A stretch of DNA of 64,000 bases, from contig NC_134089.1 of the NCBI RefSeq assembly GCF_000715075.1, positions 64,772,697-64,836,696 on the forward strand. The letters run 5' to 3'. Both the position numbers and the translations under genes were made by a program. The stretch comes from Nicotiana tabacum. Taxonomy: Eukaryota; Streptophyta; Magnoliopsida; Solanales; Solanaceae. Position 1 is the first letter of the stretch. Every line of letters starts with the position of its first letter. The notes below the pieces were generated by a model. The model was not told the DNA's origin. It made no database searches and worked only from the letters and a program-made list of their open reading frames with translations. Shown piece after piece: positions 35,601 to 50,026 of the stretch.

Positions 35601-38600
35601 TAAAAAGGCGACTAGGGAATGGAGTTCCTATGTCTAAAATCTCAACTCAGAGATTGGAGCCCTAATGTTGGTAAAAAGGCGACTAGGGAATGGAGGCCCT
35701 ATGTCTAAAATCTCAAATCAGGGATTGGAGCCCTAATGTTGGTAAAAGGTGACTAGGGAATGGAGTCCCTATGTCTGAAAATCTCAACTCAGGGATTGGG
35801 GCTCTAATGTTGGCAAAAGACGACTAAGGAATGGAGGCCATATGTCTAAAAATCTTAACTCAGGGATTGGAGCCCTAATGTTGGCAAAATGCGACTAGGG
35901 AATGGAGGCCCTATGTCTAAAATCTCAACTAAGGGATTGGAGCCCTAATGTTGGGAAAAAGGCGACTAGGGAATGGAGACCCTATGCCTTAAAATCTCAA
36001 CTCAGGGATTGGAGCCCTAATATTGGTAAAAAGGCGACTAGGGAATGAAGGTCTTATGTCTAAAATCTCAACTCAGGGATTGGAGCCCTAATGTTGGCAA
36101 AAGGAGACTAGGGAATGGAGGCCCTTTGTCTAAAATCTCAACTAAGGGATTGGAGCCCTAATGTTGGTAAAATGGCGACTAGGGAATTGAGGCCCTATAT
36201 CAAAAAACAAAACTCAGGGATTGGAGACCTAATATTGGTTAAAAGGCGGCTAGGGAATGAAGGCCTTATGTCTAAAATTTCAACTCAGGGATTGGAGTCC
36301 TAATGTTGGTAAAGAAAAGACGACTAGGGAATGGAGTTCCTATGTCTAAAATCTCAACTCAAGGATTGGACCCCTAATGTTGGTAAAAAGGCGAATAGGG
36401 AATCGAGGCCCTATGTTTAAAAATCTCAACTCAGGGATTGGAGCCCCAATGTTGGCAAAAGGTGACTAGGGAATGGAGGCCCTATGTATAAAATCTCAAC
36501 TAAGGGATTGGAGCCCTAATGTTTGTAAAAAGGCGACTAAGAAATGGAGTCCCTATGTCTAAAATCTCAACTCAAGGATTGGAGCCCTAATGTTGGCAAA
36601 AGGCGACTAGAGAATGGAGGCCCTATGTCTAAAATCTCAACTAAGGGATTGGAGCCCTAATATTGGTAAAAAGGCGACTAGGGAATGGAGTCCCTATGTC
36701 TAAAATCTCAACTCAAGGATTGGAGCCCTAATGTCGGTAAAAAGGCGACTAGGTAATGGAGGCCCTATGTCTAAAAATCTCAACTCAGGGATTGGAGCCC
36801 TAATGTTGGTAAAGAAAAGGCGACTAGGGAGTGGAGGCCCTATGTCTAAAAATCTCAACTTAGGGATTAGAGCCCTAATGTTGGCAAAAGGCGACTAGGG
36901 AATGGAGGCCTTATGTCTAAAATCTCAACTAAGAGATTAGAGCCCAAATGTTGGCAAAAGGCGACTAGAGAATGGAGGCCCTATGTCTAAAATCTCAACT
37001 AAGGGATTGGAGCCCTAATATTGGTAAAAAGGCGACTAGGGAATGGAGTCCCTATATCTAAAATCTCAACTCAAGGATTGGAGCCCTAATGTTGGTAAAA
37101 AGGCGACTAGGGAATGGAGGCCCTATGTCTAAAAATCTCAACTCAGGGATTGGAGCCCTAATGTTGGTAAAAAAAAGGCGACTAGGGAGTGGAGGCCCTA
37201 TGTCTAAAAATCTCAACTCAGGGATTAGAGCCCTAATGTTGGCAAAAGGCGACTAGGGAATGGAGGCCTTATGTCTAAAATCTCAACTCGGGGATTGGAG
37301 CCCTAATGTTGGCAAAAGGCGACTAGAGAATGGAGGCCCTATGTCTAAAATCTCAACTAAGGGATTGGAGCCCTAATATTGGTAAAAAGGCGACTAGGGA
37401 ATGGAGTCCCTATGTCTAAAATCTCAACTCAGGGATTGAGGCACTAATGTTGGCAAAAAGCGACTAGGGAATGGAGGCCTTATGTCTAAAATCTCAATTC
37501 GGGGATTGGAGCCTTAATGTTGGCAAAAGGCGACTAGAGAATGGAGGCCCTATGTCTAAAATCTCAACTAAGGGATTAGAACCCTAATGTTGGTAAAAGG
37601 CGACTTGGGAATGGAGGCCCTATGTCTGAAGATCTCAACTCAAGGATTGGAGCCCTAATGTTGGCAAAAGGCGGATAGGGAATGGAGGCCCTATGTCTAA
37701 AATCTAAACTCATGGATTGGAGCCCTAATGTTGGGAAAAAGGCGACTGGGGAATGGAGGTCCTATGTCTAAAAATCTCAACTCAGATATTGGAGCCCAAA
37801 TGTTGGCAAAAGGTGACTAGAGAATGGAGGCCCTATGTCTAAAATCTCAACTAAGAGATTGGAGCCCTAATGTTGGTAAAAAGGCGACTAGGGAATGGAG
37901 GCCCTATGTCTAAAATCTCAACTAAAGGATTGGAGCCCTAATGTTGGTAAAAAGGCGACCAGGGAATGGAGGCCCTATGTTTATAAATCTCAAATCAGGG
38001 ATTGGAGCCCTAATTTTTGTAAAGAAAAGGCGACTAGGGAATGGAGGCCCTATGTCTAAAAATATCAACTCAGGGATTGGAGCCCTAATGTTGGTAAAAA
38101 GGCGACTAGGGAATGGAAGCCCAATATCTAAAATCTCAACTCAGGGATTTGAGCCCAAATGTTGGCAAATGTTTACTAGGGAATGGAGGCCCTATTTCTA
38201 AAATCTCAACTACGAGATTGAAGCCCTAATGTTAGTAAAAATGCGACAAAGGAATGAAGTCCCTATGTCTAAAATCTCAACTTTAAGGATTGGAGCCCTA
38301 ATGTTGGTAAAAAGGCGACTAGGGAATGGAGGCCCTATGTCTAAAAATCTCAACTCAGGGATTGGATCCCTAATGTTGGTAAAGAAAAGGCGACTAGGGA
38401 GTGGAGGCCCTATCTCTAAAAATCTCAACTCAAGGATTAGAGCCCTAATGTTGGCAAAAGGCGACTAGGGAATGGAGGCCTTATGTCTAAAATCTCAACT
38501 CGGGGATTGGAGCCCTAATGTTGGCAAAAGGCGACTAGAGAATGGAGGCCCTATGTCTAAAATCTCAACTAAGGGATTGGAGCCCTAATATTGGTAAAAA

Positions 38601-39184
38601 GGCGACTAGGGAATGGAGTCCCTATGTCTGAAAATCTCAACTCAGGGATTGGGGCCCTAATGTTGGCAAAAAGCGACTAGGGAATGGAGGCCTTATGTCT
38701 AAAATCTCAATTCGGGGATTGGAGCCCTAATGTTAACAAAAGGCAACTAGAGAATGGAGGCCCTATGTCTAAAATCACAACTAAGGAATTAGAGCCCTAA
38801 TGTTGGTAAAAGGCGACTTGGGAATGGAGGCCCTATGTCAGAAGATCTCAACTCAAGGATTGGAGCCCTAATGTTGGAAAAAGGAGGCTAGGGAATGGAG
38901 GCCCTATGTCTAAAATCTCAACTCATGGATTGGAGCCCTAATGTTGGGAAAAAGGCGACTGGGGAATGGAGGTCCTATGTCTAAAAATCTCAACTCAGAG
39001 ATTGGAGCCCTAATGTTGGCAAAAGGTGACTAGGGAATGGAGGCCCTATGTCTAAAATCTCAACTAAGAGATTGGAGCCCTAATGTTGGTAAAAAGGCGA
39101 CTAGGGAATGGAGGCCCTATGTCTAAAATCTCAACTCAAGGATTGGAGCCCTAATGTTGGCAAAAAGCGACTAGGGAATGGAGG
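32677..39184. repeat. Mosaic part of the satellite after the HOR block
   Basis: From about 32,650 the array resumes with sequence like 28,815 onward of copy 3, then at about 33,200-33,550 mixes pieces seen near 29,416 and 26,145. The segment then moves into less ordered monomers. It includes the longest run of 72/75-bp monomers in this part (33,169-33,546). No gene and no non-satellite insert are seen. Confidence 0.75.
36597..37440. repeat. Five-monomer (~360 bp) higher-order repeat
   Basis: A pair of variants, one with GACTAGAGAATGG followed by one with CTAATATTGGTAAAAAGG and GGAGTCCCTATG, recurs at about 36,600, 36,960 and 37,320, a spacing near 360 bases or five monomers. The same pair reappears at about 38,525 and 39,900 and, without fixed spacing, further right. 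Confidence 0.7.
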
Positions 39185-41318
39185 TCCTATGTCTATAAAT
39201 CTCAAATCAGAGATTGGAGCCCTAATGTTGGTAAAGAAAAGGCGACTAGGGAATGGAGGCCCTATGTCTAAAAATCTCAACTCAGGGATTGGAGCCCCAA
39301 TGTTGGTAAAAAGGCGACTAGGGAATGGAAGCCCTATAATCTAAAATCTCAACTCAGGGATTTGAGCCCAAATGTTGGTAAAAAGGCGACTAAGGAATGA
39401 AGTCCCTATGTCTAAAATCTCAACTCAAGGATTGGAGCCCTAATGTTGGTAAAAAGGCGACTAGGGAATGGAGGCCCTATGTCTGAAAATCTCACCTCAG
39501 GGATTGGAGCCCTAATGTTGGTAAAAAGGCGACTAGGGAATGGAGGCCCTATGTCTGAAAATCTCAGCTCAGGGATTGGAGCCCTAATGTTGGTAAAGAA
39601 AAGGCGACAAGGGAATGGAGGCCCTTTGTCTAAAAATCTAAACTCAGGGACTAGATCTCTAATGTTGGTAAAGAAAAGGCGACTATGGAATGGAGGCCCT
39701 ATGTCTGAAAATCTCAACTCAGGGATTGGAGCCCTAATGTTGGTAAAGAGAAGGCGACTAGGGAGTGGAGGCCCTATGTCTGAAAATCTCAACTCAGGGA
39801 TTAGTGCCCTAATGTTGGCAAAAGGCGACTAGGGAATGGAGGCCTTATGTCTAAAATCTCAACTCGGGGATTGGAGCCCTTATGTTGGCAAAAGGCGACT
39901 AGAGAATGGAGGCCCTATGTCTAAAATCTCAACTAAGGGATTGGAGCCCTAATATTGGTAAAAAGGCGACTAGAGAATGGAGTCCCTATGTCTAAAATCT
40001 CAACTCAAGGATTGGAGCCCTAATGTTGGTAAAAAGGCGACTAGGGAATGGAGGCCCTATGTCTAAAAATCTCAACTCAGGGATTGGAGCCCTAATGTTG
40101 GTAAAGAAAAGGCGACTAGGGAGTGGAGGCCCTATGTCTAAAAATCTCAACTCAGGGATTAGAGCCCTAATGTTGGCAAAAGGCGACTAGGGAATGGAGG
40201 CCTTATGTCTAAAATCTCAACTCGGGGATTGGAGCCCTAATGTTGGCAAAAGGCGACTAGAGAATGGAGGCCCTATGTCTAAAATCTCAACTCAGGGATT
40301 GGAGCCCTAATGTTGGGAAAAAGGCGACTAGGGAATGGAAGCCCTATATCTGAAAATCTCAACTCAGGGATTGGGGCTCTAATATTGGCAAAAAGCGACT
40401 AGGGAATGGAGGTCCTATGTCTATAAATCTCAAATCAGAGATTGGAGCCCTAATGTTGGTAAAGAAAAGGCGACTAGGGAATGGAGGCCCTATGTCTAAA
40501 AATCTCAACTCAGGGATTGGAGCCCCAATGTTGGTAAAAAGGCGACTAGGGAATGGAAGCCCTATATCTAAAATCTCAACTCAGGGATTTGAGCCCAAAT
40601 GTTGGTAAAAAGGCGACTAAGGAATGAAGTCCCTATGTCTAAAATCTCAACTCAAGGATTGGAGCCCTAATGTTGGTAAAAAGGCGACTAGGGAATAGAG
40701 GCCCTATGTCTGAAAATCTCACCTCAGGGATTGGAGCCCTAATGTTGGTAAAAAGGCGACTAGGGAATGAAGGCCCTATGTCTGAAAATCTCAGCTCAGG
40801 GATTGGAGCCCTAATGTTGGTAAAGAAAAGGCGACAAGGGAATGGAGGCCCTTTGTCTATAAATCTCAAATCAGAGATTGGAGCCCTAATGTTGGTAAAG
40901 AAAAGGCGACTAGGGAATGGAGGCCCTATGTCTGAAAATCTCAACTCAGGGATTGGAGCCCTAATGTTGGTAAAGAAAAGGCGACTAGGGAGTGGAGGCC
41001 CTATGTCTGAAAATCTCAACTCAGGGATTAGAGCCCTAATGTTGGCAAAAGGCGACTAGGGAATGGAGGCCTTATGTCTAAAATCTCAATTCGGGGATTG
41101 GAGCCCTAATGTTGACAAAAGGCAACTAGAGAATGGAGGCCCTATGTCTAAAATCACAACTAAGGAATTAGAGCCCTAATGTTGGTAAAAGGCAACTTGG
41201 GAATGGAGGCCCTATGTCTGAAGATCTCAACTCAAGGATTGGAGCCCTAATGTTGGAAAAAGGCGGCTAGGGAATGGAGGCCCTATGTCTAAAATCTCAA
41301 CTCATGGATTGGAGCCCT
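39185..41318. repeat. 2,381-bp-offset duplication, copy 1
   Basis: About 2.1 kb that matches the sequence 2,381 bases to the right. Within it a run of five to six 72/75-bp monomers recurs at 39,443 and 40,670 (1,227 apart), so a shorter ~1.2-kb repeat lies inside it. Marker: a monomer with GACTAGATCTCTAATG at about 39,650. Confidence 0.8.
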
Positions 41319-41565
41319 AATGTTGGTAAAAAGGCGCCTAGGGAATGGAAGCCCTATATCTAAAATCTCAACTCAGGGATTTGAGCCCAAATGTTGGTAA
41401 AAAGGCGACTAAGGAATGAAGTCCCTATGTCTAAAATCTCAACTCAAGGATTGGAGCCCTAATGTTGGTAAAAAGGCGACTAGGGAATGGAGGCCCTATG
41501 TCTGAAAATCTCACCTCAGGGATTGGAGCCCTAATGTTGGTAAAAAGGCGACTAGGGAATGGAGG

Positions 41566-43699
41566 CCCTATGTCTATAAATCTCAAATCAGAGATTGGAG
41601 CCCTAATGTTGGTAAAGAAAAGGCGACTAGGGAATGGAGGCCCTATGTCTAAAAATCTCAACTCAGGGATTGGAGCCCCAATGTTGGTAAAAAGGCGACT
41701 AGGGAATGGAAGCCCTATAATCTAAAATCTCAACTCAGGGATTTGAGCCCAAATGTTGGTAAAAAGGCGACTAAGGAATGAAGTCCCTATGTCTAAAATC
41801 TCAACTCAAGGATTGGAGCCCTAATGTTGGTAAAAAGGCGACTAGGGAATGGAGGCCCTATGTCTGAAAATCTCACCTCAGGGATTGGAGCCCTAATGTT
41901 GGTAAAAAGGCGACTAGGGAATGGAGGTCCTATGTCTGAAAATCTCAGCTCAGGGATTGGAGCCCTAATGTTGGTAAAGAAAAGGCGACAAGGGAATGGA
42001 GGCCCTTTGTCTAAAAATCTAAACTCAGGGACTAGATCTCTAATGTTGGTAAAGAAAAGGCGACTAGGGAATGGAGGCCCTATGTCTGAAAATCTCAACT
42101 CAGGGATTGGAGCCCTAATGTTGGTAAAGAAAAGGCGACTAGGGAGTGGAGGCCCTATGTCTGAAAATCTCAACTCAGGGATTAGAGCCCTAATGTTGGC
42201 AAAAGGCGACTAGGGAATGGAGGCCTTATGTCTAAAATCTCAACTCGGGGATTGGAGCCCTAATGTTGGCAAAAGGCGACTAGAGAATGGAGGCCCTATG
42301 TCTAAAATCTCAACTAAGGTATTGGAGCCCTAATATTGGTAAAAAGGCGACTAGGGAATGGAGTCCCTATGTCTAAAATCTCAACTCAAGGATTGGAGCC
42401 CTAATGTTGGTAAAAAGGCGACTAGGGAATGGAGGCCCTATGTCTAAAAATCTCAACTCAGGGATTGGAGCCCTAATGTTGGTAAAGAAAAGGCGACTAG
42501 GGAGTGGAGGCCCTATGTCTAAAAATCTCAACTCAGGGATTAGAGCCCTAATGTTGGCAAAAGGCGACTAGGGAATGGAGGCCTTATGTCTAAAATCTCA
42601 ACTCGGGGATTTGAGCCCTAATGTTGGCAAAAGGCGACTAGAGAATGGAGGCCCTATGTCTAAAATCTCAACTAAGAGATTAGAGCCCTAATGTTGGTAA
42701 AAGGGCGACTAGGGAATGGAAGCCCTATATCTGAAAATCTCAACTCAGGGATTGGGGCTCTAATATTGGCAAAAAGCGACTAGGGAATGGAGGTCCTATG
42801 TCTATAAATCTCAAATCAGAGATTGGAGCCCTAATGTTGGTAAAGAAAAGGCGACTAGGGAATGGAGGCCCTATGTCTAAAAATCTCAACTCAGGGATTG
42901 GAGCCCCAATGTTGGTAAAATGGCGACTAGGGAATGGAAGCCCTATATCTAAAATCTCAACTCAGGGATTTGAGCCCAAATGTTGGTAAAAAGGCGACTA
43001 AGGAATGAAGTCCCTATGTCTAAAATCTCAACTCAAGGATTGGAGCCCTAATGTTGGTAAAAAGGCGACTAGGGAATGGAGGACCTATGTCTGAAAATCT
43101 CACCTCAGGGATTGGAGCCCTAATGTTGGTAAAAATGCGACTAGGGAATGAAGGCCCTATGTCTGAAAATCTCAGCTCAGGGATTGGAGCCCTAATGTTG
43201 GTAAAGAAAAGGCGACAAGGGAATGGAGGCCCTTTGTCTAAAAATCTAAACTCAGGGACTAGATCTCTAATGTTGGTAAAGAAAAGGCGACTAGGGAATG
43301 GAGGCCCTATGTCTGAAAATCTCAACTCAAGGATTGGAGCCCTAATGTTGGTGAAGAAAAGGCGACTAGGGAGTGGAGGCCCTATGTCTGAAAATCTCAA
43401 CTCAGGGATTAGAGCCCTAATGTTGGCAAAAGGCGACTAGGGAATGGAGGCCTTATGTCTAAAATCTCAATTCGAGGATTGGAGCCCTAATGTTGACAAA
43501 AGGCGACTAGAGAATGGAGGCCCTATGTCTAAAATCACAACTAAGGGATTAGAGCCCTAATGTTGGTAAAAGGTGACTTGGGAATGGAGGCCCTATGTCT
43601 GAAGATCTCAACTCAAGGATTGGAGCCCTAATGTTGGAAAAAGGCGGCTAGGGAATGGAGGCCCTATGTCTAAAATCTCAACTCATGGATTGGAGCCCT
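41566..43699. repeat. 2,381-bp-offset duplication, copy 2
   Basis: Second copy of the 39.2-41.3 kb block; for example GTCTATAAATCTC at 39,191 recurs at 41,572, and 40,417-40,608 recurs at 42,798-42,989. The copies differ by scattered substitutions and are therefore older or less homogenised than the 6,566-bp copies. Confidence 0.8.
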
Positions 43700-44101
43700 A
43701 ATGTTGGAAAAAAGGCGACTAGGGAATGGAGGTCCTATGTCTAAAAATCTCAACTCAGAGATTGGAGCCGTAATGTTGGCAAAAGGTGACTAGGGAATGG
43801 AGGCCCTATGTCTAAAATCTCAACTAAGAGATTGGAGCCCTAATGTTAGCAAAAGGTGACTAGGGAATGGAGGCCCTATGTCTAAAATCTCAACTAAGAG
43901 ATTGGAGCCCTAATGTTGGTAAAAAGGCGACTAGGGAATGGAGGCCCTATGTCTAAAATCTCAACTCAAGGATTGGAGCCCTAATGTTGGTAAAAAGGCG
44001 ACTAGGGAATGGAGGCCCTATGTCTATAAATCTCAAATTAGAGATTGGATCCCTAATGTTGGTAAAGAAAAGGCGACTAGGGAATGGAGGCCCTATGTCT
44101 A

Positions 44102-46669
44102 AAAATCTCAACTCATGGATTGGAGCCCTAATGTTGGTAAAAAGGCGCCTAGGGAATGGAAGCCCTATATCTAAAATCTCAACTCAGGGATTTGAGCCCA
44201 AATGTTGGTAAAAAGGCGACTAAGGAATGAAGTCCCTATGTCTAAAATCTCAACTCAAGGATTGGAGCCCTAATGTTGGTAAAAAGGCGACTAGGGAATG
44301 GAGGCCCTATGTCTGAAAATCTCACCTCAGGGATTGGAGCCCTAATGTTGGTAAAAAGGCGACTAGGGAATGGAGGCCCTATGTCTGAAAATCTCAACTC
44401 AGGGATTGGAGCCCTAATGTTGGTAAAGAAAAGGCGACAAGGGAATGGAGGCCCTTTGTCTAAAAATCTAAACTCAGGGACTAGATCTCTAATGTTGGTA
44501 AAGAAAAGGCGACTAGGTAATGGAGGCCCTATGTCTGAAAATCTCAACTCAGGGATTGGAGCCCTAATGTTGGTAAAGAAAAGGCGACTAGGGAGTGGAG
44601 GCCCTATGTCTGAAAATCTCAACTCAGGGATTAGAGCCCTAATGTTGGCAAAAGGCGACTAGGGAATGGAGGCCTTATGTCTAAAATCTCAACTCGGGGA
44701 TTGGAGCCCTAATGTTGGCAAAAGGCGACTAGTGAATGGAGGCCCTATGTCTAAAATCTCAACTAAGGGATTGGAGCCCTAATATTGGTAAAAAGGCGAC
44801 TAGGGAATGGAGTCCCTATGTCTAAAATCTCAACTCAAGGATTGGAGCCCTAATGTCGGTAAAAAGGCGACTAGGGAATGGAGGTCTTATGTCTAAAAAT
44901 CTCAACTCAGGGATTGGAGCCGTAATGTTGGTAAAGAAAAGGCGACTAGGGAGTGGAGGCCCTATGTCTAAAAATCTCAACTCAGGGATTAGAGCCCTAA
45001 TGTTGGCAAAAGGCGACTAGGGAATGGAGGCCTTATGTCTAAAATCTCAACTCGGGGATTGGAGCCCTAATGTTGGCAAAAGGCGACTAGAGAATGGAGG
45101 CCCTATGTCTAAAATCTCAACTCAGGGATTAGAGCCCTAATGTTGGTAAAAGGGCGACTAGGGAATGGAGGCCCTATATCTGAAAATCTCAACTCAGGGA
45201 TTGAGGCACTAATGTTGGCAAAAAGCGACTAGGGAATGGAGGCCTTATGTCTAAAATCTCAATTCGGGGATTGGAGCCTTAATGTTGGCAAAAGGCGACT
45301 AGAGAATGGAGGCCCTATGTCTAAAATCTCAACTAAGGGATTAGAACCCTAATGTTGGTAAAAGGCGACTTGGGAATGGAGGCCCTATGTCTGAAGATCT
45401 CAACTCAAGGATTGGAGCCCTAATGTTGGCAAAAGGCGGATAGGGAATGGAGGCCCTATGTCTAAAATCTAAACTCATGGATTGGAGCCCTAATGTTGGG
45501 AAAAAGGCGACTGGGGAATGGAGGTCCTATGTCTAAAAATCTCAACTCAGAGATTGGAGCCCAAATGTTGGTAAAAGGTGACTAGGGAATGGAGGCCCTA
45601 TGTCTAAAATCTCAACTAAGAGATTGGAGCCCTAATGTTGGTAAAAAGGCAACTAGGGAATGGAGGCCCTATGTCTAAAATCTCAACTCAAGGATTGAAG
45701 CCCTAATGTTGGTAAAAAGGCGACTAGGGAATGGAGGCCCTATGTCTATAAATTTCAAATCAGGGATTGGAGCCCTAATGTTGGTAAAGAAAAGGCGACT
45801 AGGGAATGGAGGCCCTATGTCTAAAAATATCAACTCAGGGATTGGAGCCCTAATGTTGGTAAAAAGGCGACTAGGGAATGGAAACCCTATATCTAAAATC
45901 TCAACTCAGGGATTTGAGCCCAAATGTTGGCAAATGGTTACTAGGGAATGGAGGCCCTATTTCTAAAATCTCAACTAAGAGATTGAAGCCCTAATGTTAG
46001 TAAAAAGGCGACTAAGGAATGAAGTCCCTATGTCTAAAATCTCAACTCAAGGATTGGAGCCCAAATGTTGGTAAAAAGGCGACTAGGGAATGGAGGCCCT
46101 ATGTCTAAAAATTTCAACTCAGGGATTGGAGCCCTAATGTTGGTAAAGAAAAGGCGACTGTGGAGGACCTATGTCTGAAAATCTCAACTCATGGATTAGA
46201 GCCCTAATGTTGGCAAAAGGCGACTAGGGAATGGAGGCCTTATGTCTAAAATTTTAACTCGGGGATTGGAGCCCTAATGTTGGCAAAAGGCGACTAGACA
46301 ATGGAGGCCCTATGTCTAAAATCTCAACTAAGGGATTGGAGCCCTAATATTGGTAAAAAGGCGACTAGGGAATGGAGTCCCTATGTCTAAAATCTCAACT
46401 CAGGGATTGGGGCCCTAATGTTGGCAAAAAGCGACTAGGGAATGGAGGCCTTATGTCTAAAATCTCAATTCGAGGATTGGAGCCCTAATGTTGACAAAAG
46501 GCGACTAGAGAATGGAAGCCCTATGTCTAAAATCACAACTAAGGGATTAGAGCCCTAAGGTTGGTAAAAGACGACTTGGGAATGGAGGCCCTATGTCTGA
46601 AGATCTCAACTCAAGGATTGGAGCCCTAATGTTGGAAAAAGGCGGCTAGGGAATGGAGGCCCTATGTCT
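44102..46669. repeat. 2,568-bp higher-order repeat, copy 1
   Basis: About 36 monomers. Near-exact match with the sequence 2,568 bases to the right begins at about 44,102. It includes a truncated monomer, GGCGACTGTGGAGGACC at about 46,156, that lost AGGGAA, and a monomer with ACTCAGGGATTTGAGCCCAA at about 45,905. Confidence 0.85.
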
Positions 46670-49283
46670 AAAATCTCAACTCATGGATTGGAGCCCTAAT
46701 GTTGGTAAAAAGGCGCCTAGGGAATGGAAGCCCTATATCTAAAATCTCAACTCAGGGATTTGAGCCCAAATGTTGGTAAAAAGGCGACTAAGGAATGAAG
46801 TCCCTATGTCTAAAATCTCAACTCAAGGATTGGAGCCCTAATGTTGGTAAAAAGGCGACTAGGGAATGGAGGCCCTATGTCTGAAAATCTCACCTCAGGG
46901 ATTGGAGCCCTAATGTTGGTAAAAAGGCGACTAGGGAATGGAGGCCCTATGTCTGAAAATCTCAACTCAGGGATTGGAGCCCTAATGTTGGTAAAGAAAA
47001 GGCGACAAGGGAATGGAGGCCCTTTGTCTAAAAATCTAAACTCAGGGACTAGATCTCTAATGTTGGTAAAGAAAAGGCGACTAGGTAATGGAGGCCCTAT
47101 GTCTGAAAATCTCAACTCAGGGATTGGAGCCCTAATGTTGGTAAAGAAAAGGCGACTAGGGAGTGGAGGCCCTATGTCTGAAAATCTCAACTCAGGGATT
47201 AGAGCCCTAATGTTGGCAAAAGGCGACTAGGGAATGGAGGCCTTATGTCTAAAATCTCAACTCGGGGATTGGAGCCCTAATGTTGGCAAAAGGCGACTAG
47301 AGAATGGAGGCCCTATGTCTAAAATCTCAACTAAGGGATTGGAGCCCTAATATTGGTAAAAAGGCGACTAGGGAATGGAGTCCCTATGTCTAAAATCTCA
47401 ACTCAAGGATTGGAGCCCTAATGTCGGTAAAAAGGCGACTAGGGAATGGAGGTCTTATGTCTAAAAATCTCAACTCGGGGATTGGAGCCCTAATGTTGGT
47501 AAAGAAAAGGCGACTAGGGAGTGGAGGCCCTATGTCTAAAAATCTCAACTCAGGGATTAGAGCCCTAATGTTGGCAAAAGGCGACTAGGGAATGGAGGCC
47601 TTATGTCTAAAATCTCAACTCGGGGATTGGAGCCCTAATGTTGGCAAAAGGCGACTAGAGAATGGAGGCCCTATGTCTAAAATCTCAACTCAGGGATTAG
47701 AGCCCTAATGTTGGTAAAAGGGCGACTAGGGAATGGAGGCCCTATATCTGAAAATCTCAACTCAGGGATTGAGGCACTAATGTTGGCAAAAAGCGACTAG
47801 GGAATGGAGGCCTTATGTCTAAAATCTCAATTCGGGGATTGGAGCCTTAATGTTGGCAAAAGGCGACTAGAGAATGGAGGCCCTATGTCTAAAATCTCAA
47901 CTAAGGGATTAGAACCCTAATGTTGGTAAAAGGCGACTTGGGAATGGAGGCCCTATGTCTGAAGATCTCAACTCAAGGATTGGAGCCCTAATGTTGGCAA
48001 AAGGCGGATAGGGAATGGAGGCCCTATGTCTAAAATCTAAACTCATGGATTGGAGCCCTAATGTTGGGAAAAAGGCGACTGGGGAATGGAGGTCCTATGT
48101 CTAAAAATCTCAACTCAGAGATTGGAGCCCAAATGTTGGTAAAAGGTGACTAGGGAATGGAGGCCCTATGTCTAAAATCTCAACTAAGAGATTGGAGCCC
48201 TAATGTTGGTAAAAAGGCAACTAGGGAATGGAGGCCCTATGTCTAAAATCTCAACTCAAGGATTGAAGCCCTAATGTTGGTAAAAAGGCGACTAGGGAAT
48301 GGAGGCCCTATGTCTATAAATTTCAAATCAGGGATTGGAGCCCTAATGTTGGTAAAGAAAAGGCGACTAGGGAATGGAGGCCCTATGTCTAAAAATATCA
48401 ACTCAGGGATTGGAGCCCTAATGTTGGTAAAAAGGCGACTAGGGAATGGAAACCCTATATCTAAAATCTCAACTCAGGGATTTGAGCCCAAATGTTGGCA
48501 AATGGTTACTAGGGAATGGAGGCCCTATTTCTAAAATCTCAACTAAGAGATTGAAGCCCTAATGTTAGTAAAAAGGCGACTAAGGAATGAAGTCCCTATG
48601 TCTAAAATCTCAACTCAAGGATTGGAGCCCTAATGTTGGTAAAAAGGCGACTAGGGAATGGAGGCCCTATGTCTAAAAATTTCAACTCAGGGATTGGAGC
48701 CCTAATGTTGGTAAAGAAAAGGCGACTGTGGAGGACCTATGTCTGAAAATCTCAACTCATGGATTAGAGCCCTAATGTTGGCAAAAGGCGACTAGGGAAT
48801 GGAGGCCTTATGTATAAAATTTTAACTCGGGGATTGGAGCCCTAATGTTGGCAAAAGGCGACTAGACAATGGAGGCCCTATGTCTAAAATCTCAACTAAG
48901 GGATTGGAGCCCTAATATTGGTAAAAAGGAGACTAGGGAATGGAGTCCCTATGTCTAAAATCTCAACTCAGGGATTGGGGCCCTAATGTTGGCAAAAAGC
49001 GACTAGGGAATGGAGGCCTTATGTCTAAAATCTCAATTCGAGGATTGGAGCCCTAATGTTGACAAAAGGCGACTAGAGAATGGAAGCCCTATGTCTAAAA
49101 TCACAACTAAGGGATTAGAGCCCTAAGGTTGGTAAAAGACGACTTGGGAATGGAGGCCCTATGTCTGAAGATCTCAACTCAAGGATTGGAGCCCTAATGT
49201 TGGAAAAAGGCGGCTAGGGAATGGAGGCCCTATGTCTAAAATCTCAACTCATGGATTGGAGCCCTAATGTTGGTAAAAAGGCA
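46670..49283. repeat. 2,568-bp higher-order repeat, copy 2
   Basis: Follows copy 1 without a gap and shares its truncated monomer at about 48,724. Single-base differences are rare, for example the monomer at 46,060 with CCCAAATG reads CCCTAATG at 48,628. Similarity ends at about 49,283 in an odd junction, AAGGCACAGGGGAATGG. Confidence 0.85.
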
Positions 49284-50026
49284 CAGGGGAATGGAGGTCC
49301 TATGTCTAAAAATCTCAACTCAGAGATTGGAGCCCTAATGTTGGCAAAAGGTGACTAGGGAATGGAGGCCCTATGTCTAAAATCTCAACTAAGAGATTGG
49401 AGCCCTAATGTTGGTAAAAAGGCGACTAGGGAATGGAGGCCCTATGTCTATAAATCTCAAATCAGAGATTGGAGCCCTAATGTTGGTAAAGAAAAGGCGA
49501 CTAGGGAATGGAGGCCCTATGTCTAAAAATCTCAACTCAGGGATTGGAGCCCCAATGTTGGTAAAAAGGCGACTAGGGAATGGAAGCCCTATAATCTAAA
49601 ATCTCAAATTAGGGATTGGAGCCCTAATGTTGGTAAAGAAAAGGCGACTAGGGAATGGAGGCCCTATGTCTAAAAATATCAACTCAGGGATTGGAGCCCT
49701 AATATTGGTAAAAAGTTGACTAGGGAATGGAAGCCCTATATCTAAAATCTCAACTCAGGGATTTGAGCCCAAATGTTGGCAAATGGTTACTAGGGAATGG
49801 AGGCCCTATTTCTAAAATCTCAACTAAGAGATTGAAGCCCTAATGTTAGTAAAAAGGCGACTAAGGAATGAAGTCCCTATGTCTAAAATCTCAACTCAAG
49901 GATTGGAGCCCTAATGTTGGTAAAAAGGCGACTAGGGAATGGAGGCCCTATGTCTAAAAATCTCAACTCAGGGATTGGAGCCCTAATGTTGGTAAAGAAA
50001 AGGCGACTGTGGAGGCCCTATGTCTG